Assembly (NCBI GenBank): GCA_039105265.1
Contig: JAPFFF010000026.1
Location: forward strand, 248,001-312,000
Direction: 5' to 3'
Length of the DNA: 64,000 nt
Origin: Tritrichomonas musculus
Taxonomy: Eukaryota > Parabasalia > Tritrichomonadida > Tritrichomonadidae
In this document: in pieces, positions 39,278 to 48,900 of the stretch
Position numbering within the stretch: position 1 is the stretch's first letter
How the letters are laid out: each line of letters begins with the position of its first letter
The notes under the pieces: generated by a model
What the model was told of the DNA's origin: nothing
The model's input: the letters and a program-made list of their open reading frames with translations, nothing else
Database searches by the model: none
Position numbers and translations under genes: made by a program

Positions 39278-42200
39278 ATGACTGGAATACTTACAAAACA
39301 AAACGCTATTGATCAAGCATTAATTGGTGGTAAAGGTGGTGAACTTACTGAAAACGGATTAATTCAATCATTACATGTTTTTCATGATGCTACATTTGAT
39401 GGACCAACTAAATTTGAAGCATTTGATGGTGCTAGTGTTACATTTAAGTCTCAGCCAATGTTTGAAAAAGATATAAACGTTAATGTTGATGGTGAAATAG
39501 TAACAATGGGAATACTTCAGGAGAATGATAGAAAGCTTGAATTTGCTATTGAATGTGCATCAGATGCTATTAGTTCAGTGGATAGAAGATATGATGAAGT
39601 CATTAAAGCTTTTAATGAAAACATTGATGATATAACTAATTCAATTAATGCACATTTGGACCAAAATCCAGATATCAACAATAACAATAACAATAATGAT
39701 GCATCAACGTTTAACCTTAATGCCAAAGTAACAACTCGTGACATTAATATTGAGCCTTCACCGGAACCTGACATTGATGAAACACCAGTTACAATTAATG
39801 ATGTGAATATTGTTATGGGAACTCTAAAGACAAGCATTAATGAATCGTTAACTCATTTTGAAACTAATGATCAAAACATATATCAAAAAACGTTAGAACA
39901 TGATGATCAAATTAAGATTTTAGATAAAGGATTTCATTTAGTGAATGATGCTTTGGACTCATTTAATGAATCAATCACAAACATTAATGCAGCCATTGAT
40001 GAAAATGAATCTGAAATTACTAAATTGAAAAATGATATTGTAGGTATTAATGAAGACGTTGATGATCTTAATGAAACCATTTCAGTATTGAGTAACACTA
40101 AATTGAATCCATCAGATTTGGATGATGCTAAAGATGAACTTAATGCTTCAATTAATGCTTTGAATTCAAAACTCGAATCAGATTATGCATTAAAGACTGA
40201 AGTTAATGCTGTCAATGATAAATTCAGTAATTATACAAACACTAATGATTTGAGTAAGAACTATGCATTGAAGACTGAAGTTAATGCTGTCAATGATAAA
40301 TTCAGTAATTATACAAACACTAATGATTTGAGTAAGAACTATGCATTGAAGACTGAAGTTAATGCTGTCAATGATAAATTCAGTAATTATACAAACACTA
40401 ATGATTTGAGTAAGAACTATGCATTGAAGACTGAAGTTAATGCTGTCAATGATAAATTCAGTAATTACGATACTAAGACTGAAATCAATGAATTACTTAC
40501 ACCTATTAATGAAAGTTTAACATCAGCTTCATCAAACATTAAATCATTAACTGAACGAATCAATGGTTTACAATCAACAACTGATACATTAGATAACTAT
40601 GCATTGAAGACTGAAGTTAATGCTGTCAATAACAAGTTCAGTAATTACACTACTACAAATGATTTGAGTAAGAACTATGCATTGAAGACTGAAGTTAATG
40701 CTGTCAATAACAAGTTCAGTAATTACACTACTACAAATGATTTGAGTAAGAACTATGCATTGAAGACTGAAGTTAATGCTGTCAATGATCAATTTAACAC
40801 ATCAATATCGACCATTAACACAACATTAACAAACAAAGCTGACAAATCATCGTTAGACACATTAGCTACAAATGATGAACTAACAACTGTTGATGATAAA
40901 GTTGATAAATTGCAATCATCATTAAAAGCATTAGTTGATCAAATTCAATTACTTGATAGATCTCAAGAAAAACATTTAGATAATAATCCATCCATTAATT
41001 ATAGTACTAATTCTGAAATTGATGAAACTACTCCAGTAACATATTCAAGACAAAGAACTAGAGCAGCTACACAAAATATAGAAAATGAACGGTCATCCAA
41101 AGAGATAAATGATACTGTTGTAAATGATGTAATGGTTGATTGGATTACCACAATGAATGATTCATTTAACCATTTTGAGGAAAACGATGAAAATTTGATG
41201 AATAAATTCAATAATTACTATACATCTGATGAATCTGATAACAAATATGCAACCAAAAATGATATAGCTAATAATTATCCAACTAAATCATCAATCACAT
41301 CATCACTTACTGACACAATTGGACAATTTATGAAGAATGAATTGAAATCCGTTAATTATGGCAATTTAGCCCAAAAATATTTAGATTGTATGACATTTCT
41401 TGATTCGGAATTCAATTTACAATTCAAAGATGTATTACCTGCTAATGCTAAATATGTTATAATTCATTATTATGATGAAGGTAATTACGCTGGATATGTA
41501 TTGGTAATTAAATGTATACCACCATATTTGGGAACATTAATGATATATTCACTTACAAGCAATAACGGTACATTAAATGATTACAAGATTATGAATAACA
41601 TTGATGTGAAAATATCTCATAATGATTCAGTCAAAAAAGATGTCCTTGAAGTTCAAGCATATTATTCATTTATTGATGTAGGTCGTTATGATGATCCTAT
41701 TCAAAATAGTATACTAAACAGATTTATGTATTTCAATATTGTTGAATCTGATGATGAATTAGCGTATAGTGATTTGATGGGTTCATTAATGAATTTTGGT
41801 AACACGTATAACAACAATCGATATATTAAAGCTAATTATCCAACTAAATCATCGTTATCTGAATCATTTGTGAGTATATTTACTGAATTTATTAATCATG
41901 ACAGAACTACTTACAATCATGTTAATGATTTAAAGAAGTACTTAGATTACTTTCAAATGTTAGAGGATATGACTAACTTCAGCTTTAAAGCGCCAATACC
42001 AGCTAACTCCAAATACTTAATTGCTTATTACTATATACCAAGTTGGGATAATTTCAGTTTTATAGTAGTTGGTGATATCATTAACGGTACAGCTAAATTC
42101 ATATTATTTGATGATAAGGGAATAATGGCTAACAGTAATGGAACAATTTCATTCTTTAACAATAACGGAGTAAATGCATTAGCATTTGATACTAGTTACC

Positions 42201-42520
42201 CAAGAGTTGATAGAGAAGAATTTCCATGGTTTGATGATCCAGTAAATGAAGAAGATCATCCAGAAGTATATAATAACTTCAAGTATTTCAAAATTATAGA
42301 ATCAACTGATGAATTAGCTTATGGTCATTTAATGGGTTCATTAATGGATTTATTTGGTGAATATAAGTTAAGTGGATATGTTAAAACTAACGGTAATGCA
42401 ACAATTAATGGTGCCGACAATAACTTCTGCAAATATACAAACAATCATTCCTCTGAATGTGTATTCAACAAAAATGAGGATAGATGTAATATCAATTTGG
42501 TAACATTACAGATAGCGTAA
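39278..42520 (+). CDS. Polinton fibre-like protein with coiled-coil repeats
   Basis: 1080 residues. A short N-terminal domain precedes long heptad-rich coiled coil. Residues about 300-510 hold seven near-identical 26-residue units (NYALKTEVNAVNDKFSNY and TNTNDLSK), a pattern seen in phage and virus fibres. Residues about 660-850 and 860-1040 are two copies of a globular module beginning NYPTKSSxxxS and ending in ExxDELAYxxLMGSLM, plausibly the distal head. It follows the capsid genes and is the largest structural-type gene. A host- or cell-binding fibre is an inference from architecture. Confidence 0.72.
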   Translation: MTGILTKQNAIDQALIGGKGGELTENGLIQSLHVFHDATFDGPTKFEAFDGASVTFKSQPMFEKDINVNVDGEIVTMGILQENDRKLEFAIECASDAISSVDRRYDEVIKAFNENIDDITNSINAHLDQNPDINNNNNNNDASTFNLNAKVTTRDINIEPSPEPDIDETPVTINDVNIVMGTLKTSINESLTHFETNDQNIYQKTLEHDDQIKILDKGFHLVNDALDSFNESITNINAAIDENESEITKLKNDIVGINEDVDDLNETISVLSNTKLNPSDLDDAKDELNASINALNSKLESDYALKTEVNAVNDKFSNYTNTNDLSKNYALKTEVNAVNDKFSNYTNTNDLSKNYALKTEVNAVNDKFSNYTNTNDLSKNYALKTEVNAVNDKFSNYDTKTEINELLTPINESLTSASSNIKSLTERINGLQSTTDTLDNYALKTEVNAVNNKFSNYTTTNDLSKNYALKTEVNAVNNKFSNYTTTNDLSKNYALKTEVNAVNDQFNTSISTINTTLTNKADKSSLDTLATNDELTTVDDKVDKLQSSLKALVDQIQLLDRSQEKHLDNNPSINYSTNSEIDETTPVTYSRQRTRAATQNIENERSSKEINDTVVNDVMVDWITTMNDSFNHFEENDENLMNKFNNYYTSDESDNKYATKNDIANNYPTKSSITSSLTDTIGQFMKNELKSVNYGNLAQKYLDCMTFLDSEFNLQFKDVLPANAKYVIIHYYDEGNYAGYVLVIKCIPPYLGTLMIYSLTSNNGTLNDYKIMNNIDVKISHNDSVKKDVLEVQAYYSFIDVGRYDDPIQNSILNRFMYFNIVESDDELAYSDLMGSLMNFGNTYNNNRYIKANYPTKSSLSESFVSIFTEFINHDRTTYNHVNDLKKYLDYFQMLEDMTNFSFKAPIPANSKYLIAYYYIPSWDNFSFIVVGDIINGTAKFILFDDKGIMANSNGTISFFNNNGVNALAFDTSYPRVDREEFPWFDDPVNEEDHPEVYNNFKYFKIIESTDELAYGHLMGSLMDLFGEYKLSGYVKTNGNATINGADNNFCKYTNNHSSECVFNKNEDRCNINLVTLQIA
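40180..40800 (+). repeat. 78-nt repeats within the fibre-like gene
   Basis: Seven units of 78 nt (26 codons) beginning near 40,182, 40,258, 40,336, 40,414, 40,594, 40,672 and 40,750. A block of four and a block of three are separated by a unique stretch. Within each block the units are nearly identical. Confidence 0.9.
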
Positions 42521-42779
42521 AGAAAGTTATTCAAAAACAGTTAATAAGGTCATATCATTGAATTGGTTATGGTCCTTATGAATTCATAACATCAAACCTA
42601 TTTAATAATACAAGAACTATTAAATTGCATTAAACCTACAACTATTACGGGTGATTTAACGGTTTCTGGTAAGATATCTATCAAATGGATCAAATACTGT
42701 TACTCATTATTGTCCAATTGAAGCTGGTGAAGAGATATCAGACTTTAAAGTTGGTAAACCTGTATTCTTATCCGGTCAT

Positions 42780-43142
42780 GTGTATAAACGTATTGAAACC
42801 AAACGTGATGATAATGGACAACCAATTTATAAATGGATATCATCAACTGCAAATGATTCAACTGATTGTATTTGTTCAGTCATTATTGATGGTTCATGGA
42901 AGGAATTCGTTGGTGTTATATCTGATGTTGATGAAGAGAATGGATGCATTACATTTGTAAGTCATGGAGATGTATTATTCTATGTTGATGATGCAAATCT
43001 ATATCAAATCGGTGATGTTGTACTTTATGATGGCCGAATATTGGATGAAGAATATGCAATGACATTAAAGATTCAACGATCAATTGTTGGAACAGTGATT
43101 TCAAAAATAAATGAACATACTTTAGCTGTATTCATGAGATAA
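42780..43142 (+). CDS. Polinton beta-rich small protein, 120 aa
   Basis: Begins MYKRIETKRDDNGQPIYKW and is rich in short strands (CICSVIIDGSWKEFVGVI, FVSHGDVLFYVDD, GTVISKINEHTLAVFMR), the composition of a small beta barrel or fibre-tip domain. It lies just after the fibre-like gene and ends abutting the convergent 230-aa gene. No family recognised. Confidence 0.5.
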   Translation: MYKRIETKRDDNGQPIYKWISSTANDSTDCICSVIIDGSWKEFVGVISDVDEENGCITFVSHGDVLFYVDDANLYQIGDVVLYDGRILDEEYAMTLKIQRSIVGTVISKINEHTLAVFMR

Positions 43143-43143
43143 A

Positions 43144-43836
43144 TTAAGTAACGATTTTAAGTGATATACCATATTTAATGAATGTTGAATATATATCATT
43201 GTAAGCATACTTCATGTCTTCAGTTTTGCCATCTTTAGTGATTAATATTTTTGCAACTTTGATGAATTTTGAGGAAGAAGCAGAGCAACCACATCCAACA
43301 TCTGAATCATCAATAACTAACTCAACTTTATCACATTCAGTTAACAATTTAATCATATCCATTAATAGTTTACTATTGCATACAAGATATGAATTAATTT
43401 TCAATGGATTAAGCTCATACATCTGAACAATCATTTCGAGGAATTTATTCTTTTTCTCTAACGAATCAAGTTCAAGACTTAAATCTATGAGTCCTTGATC
43501 CTGAGCTAAACGGAATGGTTTGTTTATTGGAGGTTGAGATGGAGATTGAGATTCTTCCTGTGTCATCATCGGAGGGACAAAGTCCTTGGAACGAAGTTCC
43601 GTATACATAGTTTGACCAACATTTGGAGACTCCGTTGGTTGGCTCGCTTTGGTAAAATTTACGTTTTGATTTAACGGTTGAACATTCGGGTAAAGTGGAA
43701 TTGATTGAGCTCTTGATGGACATCGTTGAGGAGGCTTGATGTTTATATTAACGTTTGTATTTTGCTCTTGCTTAATTGTATTATTAGTATCTGTCTCTGA
43801 TGACAGAATTCTAGCTTGCCTTAATGTGTTTGCCAT
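43144..43836 (-). CDS. Polinton protein of unknown function, 230 aa
   Basis: The first half is disordered and rich in Asn, Gln, Pro and Ser; the second half is folded-looking (NSYLVCNSKLLMDMIKLL, KVELVIDDSDVGCGCS). A tandem mini-hairpin module (43,575-43,600) lies within its disordered half. No motif recognised. Confidence 0.6.
   Translation of the reverse strand: MANTLRQARILSSETDTNNTIKQEQNTNVNINIKPPQRCPSRAQSIPLYPNVQPLNQNVNFTKASQPTESPNVGQTMYTELRSKDFVPPMMTQEESQSPSQPPINKPFRLAQDQGLIDLSLELDSLEKKNKFLEMIVQMYELNPLKINSYLVCNSKLLMDMIKLLTECDKVELVIDDSDVGCGCSASSSKFIKVAKILITKDGKTEDMKYAYNDIYSTFIKYGISLKIVT
43575..43600. repeat. Tandem mini-hairpin module 1
   Basis: GGAC-AAA-GTCC, two T, then GGAAC-GAA-GTTCC: two perfect stems with 3-nt loops side by side, inside the reading frame of the 230-aa Polinton protein. 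It is clearly more GC-rich than its surroundings. Confidence 0.8.
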
Positions 43837-43882
43837 TTCTTTTAATTAAAAATCATCATTAATGGGTTTTTATAATTAGCAA

Positions 43883-44122
43883 ATGGCTTTTGGCAGTTGG
43901 TTCAAGAAGTTAGGTCAGAAGATTAAGAAAGGATTTAAAGACTTCGCTGATGGATTCAAACATGGATGGAATAAAACTAAATCAGTCCTAGAGAAAGTAC
44001 CAGTAATCGGAAATGTGGCTAAAGTTATTCCCAAATTCAATAACAAAAATAATCCTGTATCTAAACATTTTGGTGGTGATGGATACGTTAAATTTGATGA
44101 TAATGGTAATGTACTTAGTTAG
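43883..44122 (+). CDS. Polinton amphipathic-peptide protein B, 79 aa
   Basis: Starts MAFGSWFKKLGQKIKKGF, nearly the same cationic amphipathic helix as the protein at 36,544-36,846, but continues into an unrelated, hydrophilic tail (GFKHGWNKTKSVLEKVPVIG). The start is preceded by TTTTTATAATTAGCAA. Its end overlaps that of the next convergent gene by four bases. Confidence 0.65.
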   Translation: MAFGSWFKKLGQKIKKGFKDFADGFKHGWNKTKSVLEKVPVIGNVAKVIPKFNNKNNPVSKHFGGDGYVKFDDNGNVLS

Positions 44123-44376
44123 TAAAGATGTTTGACAGCTCTATTCAATAATTGACGTACTTTCATACAGTGATCATATTTTTGTTGAATTCGTTGACGT
44201 TGAAGTTTAGCTTTATCAGTTAAGGGCTCAGGTTTACTTAATACTTTACGATAGTATTGAAGTCTTGAACTAATGGCTTTCAATGTTGGTGTAGCAAATG
44301 TTTTTCGTTCATGACGTTGCTTCAAGGGCGGTAAACTATTACCATGGTTCTCTGAACCGCGAACGGAGTTCTTCAT
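44119..44376 (-). CDS. Polinton small basic protein, 85 aa
   Basis: Lys/Arg/Gln-rich and helical (RLQYYRKVLSKPEPLTDKAK, QRQRIQQKYDHCMKVRQLL), suggesting nucleic-acid binding by charge alone. Its first codons, MKNSVRGSEN, are written by a tandem mini-hairpin module. Confidence 0.5.
   Translation of the reverse strand: MKNSVRGSENHGNSLPPLKQRHERKTFATPTLKAISSRLQYYRKVLSKPEPLTDKAKLQRQRIQQKYDHCMKVRQLLNRAVKHLY
44346..44371. repeat. Tandem mini-hairpin module 2
   Basis: GGTTC-TCT-GAACC, GC, then GAAC-GGA-GTTC: two perfect stems with 3-nt loops. It covers the first codons of the 85-aa protein. Confidence 0.8.
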
Positions 44377-44414
44377 TAAATTTCGTTAGTGATAAACATA
44401 TATTTTTATCATAA

Positions 44415-45947
44415 ATGATCTCCCTTTATTTTTGCATGAATTTAAACATGGAGGGAGTAAGTGAGGAGGCTTCGCCGGACGGAACGTCTGAGAACAATTA
44501 TGATGAATTATATGAAAACGCTGTGAGTGACTTAATATCAAAAATATATACAAGGAAGAATAGACTAACATTAAAGCAAGCATGTGCGTTGAAATCAATG
44601 AGAGATTTAATTGAAGAAGATCAGAAAGACATTTATGATTATTACATTGAAGAATACAATAAACGCTTCAACGTAAACGTATCAGATGGAGGAAGGCGTA
44701 AATACAATACATTTTCGAATAGACTTAATGACTTAATAGCTGCTAATCCTAATGATTTGTATTCATTTGATGACTTCAAAGAGATCACAAAAGATTGGAA
44801 TAAAGGTAAAAATAAATCGATTGAACGTTGGTATGATGAATATAATGATAGATTATTAAAGATACCCGGTAAACCAATCAGATATGAAGAAACACCATTA
44901 ACTGGATTAATTGGATTCAAAAGTAAGGATAAAGTTAATGCAATTAAGTTAAATCTCTATCCGACTGGAGGCCTGAATTCAGCTGAATACACTCGTCAAT
45001 ACTTTCCATTGAAGTCGAATAAGAAGAAGTATCAATTACATAAAGTTGCGAGCAGAAATACATGGATGATTGATTTAATGATTTGCAGTAAATTAACGTA
45101 CTTAGTAATGATTAACGTTAATACTAAATATTTATGTGTTGAATTAACGAATATTGAATTGGGAAGCACTGGTACTGTCAGTAGAACTGGTAAATCAACG
45201 TTGTGCTACTTGAGAGCATTAAAGAAGATCATTGATAGAGGCATTAAGGTTAGATATTTGTGTGGAGATGGTGAAGGTGCATTTACGTCAAAATTGGTGA
45301 AGAAGAAAAAGAGCAAGGATTTGGTTGAAGGATCGTCTGATGAGAATGATATCCTTTCAGGATCTGAGCCTTTGGCAAACACAGCGAACGACTTTTATGA
45401 CAAACATGGAATTCAATTCATTAGTGTACCGAGACAGATGAAAGGAGTTTATCCAGAATTTATGAAGAAAGAACAACGAGCTGCATCAAAGACTCAACCT
45501 CTACACAGTAGTTTAGGAATCATAGATAGAGTCATTAGAAGTATTAGAGATATGGCATATGTGATGAAAGTTGGAGTAATTACACCGATCGTAATGAATG
45601 AAATTGTTAGACAGTATAACTATGCACCGCATAAAGGATTAAGTAAGTGGGCAGGTTTTAGTGTATCACCTAAAATGGTTAATGATGATCCTGATTTGGA
45701 AGAGTATATTGTTAGGAAAATATGTCAAGCTAATTGGGAAATAATGAATAGTGAAGGATTTAGAATTAATGATGGTGTTGAAGTTAAAGTTTATAACGAT
45801 GTTGATAAAATGATGAAACGAAGAACAATAATTCAACCCGGTAAACATAAAGTTAATGGATTCAAGAATGGTTTGTATGAAATTGTTAATGAAAATGGAC
45901 AAAAACAAATGATGCCTCGTTATCGATTAGCATTTATGTATGAGTAA
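44415..45947 (+). CDS. Polinton retroviral-type integrase
   Basis: 510 residues. A helical N-terminal part precedes the RNase H-like core, with acidic residues in TWMIDLM (about 218), CGDGEGAF (about 284) and LGIIDRVIRSIRD (about 370), as in Polinton integrases. A C-terminal SH3/chromo-like region (GVEVKVYNDVDKMMKRR, GLYEIVNENGQ, MPRYRLAFM) follows. It inserts the linear element with short target duplications. A second ATG ten codons in is an alternative start. It is convergent with PolB, their stops one base apart. Confidence 0.9.
   Translation: MISLYFCMNLNMEGVSEEASPDGTSENNYDELYENAVSDLISKIYTRKNRLTLKQACALKSMRDLIEEDQKDIYDYYIEEYNKRFNVNVSDGGRRKYNTFSNRLNDLIAANPNDLYSFDDFKEITKDWNKGKNKSIERWYDEYNDRLLKIPGKPIRYEETPLTGLIGFKSKDKVNAIKLNLYPTGGLNSAEYTRQYFPLKSNKKKYQLHKVASRNTWMIDLMICSKLTYLVMINVNTKYLCVELTNIELGSTGTVSRTGKSTLCYLRALKKIIDRGIKVRYLCGDGEGAFTSKLVKKKKSKDLVEGSSDENDILSGSEPLANTANDFYDKHGIQFISVPRQMKGVYPEFMKKEQRAASKTQPLHSSLGIIDRVIRSIRDMAYVMKVGVITPIVMNEIVRQYNYAPHKGLSKWAGFSVSPKMVNDDPDLEEYIVRKICQANWEIMNSEGFRINDGVEVKVYNDVDKMMKRRTIIQPGKHKVNGFKNGLYEIVNENGQKQMMPRYRLAFMYE
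44468..44488. repeat. Tandem mini-hairpin module 3, in the integrase gene
   Basis: GGC-TTC-GCC, one base, then GACG-GAA-CGTC. Read in frame it writes the integrase residues ASPDGTS. The same 21 nt, with one difference, lie inverted at 48,458-48,478. Confidence 0.88.
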
Positions 45948-45948
45948 T

Positions 45949-48900
45949 TTATTGATCAGTAACGAGTTCATAGTCACAAGATCTTAATCCTTTAATAAAT
46001 GGAGCACATGATTGATTCGGTAATACTATCATTTTATTATGGAAACCAGTTAATGCATTTTTGTTAATCGTAATTCTAGACATAATGTTATTATTCATTT
46101 GTAGATTAATGTTTTTACCTGATTTAACGCATTGATGATCAATAATATCTTTGTAATCAGATGACACAATATTGTTAGTCTTTAATGAAACGCCTTTAAG
46201 TTTTAACGATTTAGTTACTCCATTGTCATTCCAAATTGTATAGCATTTAGGACATAATGCAATCTGATTGTCACCATATTTTTCAACACAACATCCAAGG
46301 ATCTTCTTTTCATCATAAACGGTATTAATTGATGGATCTGGCATAAATTCATAAATATATTTATCGTAATAATGCTTGTCTTTAATGATGTGTTTAAACT
46401 CTTGATCCTTTGAATCATTCATGTCTCCAGCAACGGCGAAGTAAGCTGAATCAGTATCGCACGAAGTTAAATGTAATCTATTGGTGTCTAAACATTTGAA
46501 CAAGAAATCATAAATGAATGTCAAGTACCAAAATTTAGCATTATCGAGTGTAAAGAATGCAACTTGTAAACATGTTTTGCATGAATATTTTTTGGGATTG
46601 GATTGAATTAAATATGTGTCGTCAGATAGTTTAGAACCATTAATGTATGTATCTGATGCAATAGCTTGATAAGCTTTATCGGAATCACAAATTTTGATCT
46701 TGCTGTACTTCTCAGTGTTCATACCATCGTATCCATATGAGCCATTCATTGAGATTTTATAGAACTTTTCATTACCGTTTGCATTACCAGCAATAATATC
46801 TTGACGTTTCCTCATGAATTCATTGACAAATGGATTGAATGCTGTATTAGCTTCATACAATGATAGATTCATGATATCAACAACCTTTAAGCCATGATCA
46901 ATGAGGAACCATAAGTAATAACAGCCAAATGATTTGAATTCATCCATTGTATCTAATGTCATTGTTAATTTAGTATCAGTTTTGTCAATAACGCTAATCT
47001 TATTCTTCTTACCATAGTTGTACATATATGAACCAATAACGTCTTCAGTATTTTGGATATCAAAGTTACGGAATACTGGTGGAAAATTGATTAAATCATT
47101 GATTTTGTCAATGGGGCATTCAAGTTTAACTTTTGCTCTGAATATCATTTTAGGTATAGTTTTGTCAAATCGATGCTTTGAATAAATGATTCTCTTACAC
47201 TTTTCATAGATATCAACATTGATGTCACCATTTTTGTCATAGCAATCGAATCTAGTAATTAGTGAACCAGGCATGTACATAATTCCACCGTGATAAGGGT
47301 TAAATGAATGATAATTTGATGAGAATGCTGATGGATATAATGAATTGAAATCAATACCAACAACATGTGACATGATGTGAGGAGTATCATATGAAATCAC
47401 TTTACCCTCCTTATATTTGAATTTGTTAATGTGAGTAACGCCACGGATATTATTTCTGTGCATAACCATTGACAAACCACCAGTGATACCTTCACGTAAA
47501 TCATAATATTCTCTCTCATTTGATATAGTCATTGGTAATTTATTGAGTTTGCAGTATTTCTTTAATTGAATCCTTAATCTAGTGACTTTATCATTGTTTC
47601 GTGATCGAAGTTTATTGCAATCGGCACAAGCAAGCAAGCAGTTATTAATTTCATGACCGATATCGTTATTGATTCTATCTAATGTTGGTTTATTTGAGTT
47701 AGTAAAGTGTTCACCACATAAATGACATTTTCCTTTTGATGGATCATTGTACATATTCATGAATGCATCAAAATCATCATCATCAACACATTTTGAAAGA
47801 TCACGTTGAGGTAATTTAGGATTTAATTTATTGAACTTCTGATCTTGATAGTAGTACGAATCACATTTGTATGACCACCATTCATGAGTAGGAATGAATT
47901 CATTTTTGGTATTAATGATTGCATAATCGATGTTTGGATTAAAGTCTTTATAAGCGAGTGCATATTTTTCACAAACTGCATTCTTCGATAATGACAAGTT
48001 GGATATTAGATCAACGTTGTATTTAGCATTCAAATTAATGAGATTATCAATTGGTTTAATCATCATTTCAACATCGTTATCATTATATGCAAGTAAGTAA
48101 TCCCATCGTGAATTGAATCGTTTAGCATCTTCAACATATTGTTCATATTCGGTTTCATTAATGAGATGCTTTTGTGTAAGTGATGAATAGAAGTCATTGT
48201 ATTCAAATGGTTCGGATTTTGATAGAACATCATTAAAGTTTTCAGTATTGATAGCTTCATATGGAAATATACCTTTTGCTGAATTATCGATACCACCAAA
48301 GTCTTTACCAAATTGTTTTAATGTACCGCCAGCAATGAATGATTGTGCATCAATGAATCTTAATAATACATCTTTAGAAACGAGGATGAATTGTTTTAAA
48401 GATGTAGCTGTACCAATTAATGAATTATTGTCAACATGCCATGATCGTCCTGATTTTGACGTTCCGTCTGGCGAAGCCTTGCATTTATGGATGAAGTATT
48501 GTTTGAATAAATTAGAATCAAATCGAGATGAATTGAATCCAAATACGGTAACTGTATGTAAATCTCGAACAATTCCACCAATGGTTTTAGTTTTGAGCAT
48601 ATCAGTATAAAACTTAATTTTATCTTTAACGATTTCTTCAGCTTGATCAAACATGTATTCAATCCAATGAATAATGAATTCTGGATCTCTTGCATCAAAA
48701 TGTTGGGTAAATTTAATCGTTTTACCTTTAACGCAGCAACTAACGGATATTGGTTCAAGTCTTGAATTAATTGTTGTTGATGCAGTTGATGATTTGTTAA
48801 CTATTTGTTCCATTGTTTCGAAATCATAAGTTATATAATATTGTTGTGGTTTAAATTCAAGGTTATGTGCCAAACAGTATTCATATACAGGATTGTTGAG

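Noticed and set aside
40589-40792. Minus-strand frame with repeated DSINFSLQCIV units
   Set aside because: Antisense reading of the fibre-like protein's 78-nt repeats.
40180-40800. CRISPR-like regular spacing of repeats
   Set aside because: The 78-nt units are contiguous coding repeats in one frame, without unique spacers, in eukaryotic DNA.
44386-44598. Minus-strand 70-codon frame opposite the integrase start
   Set aside because: Shadow of the integrase frame, with no family resemblance.
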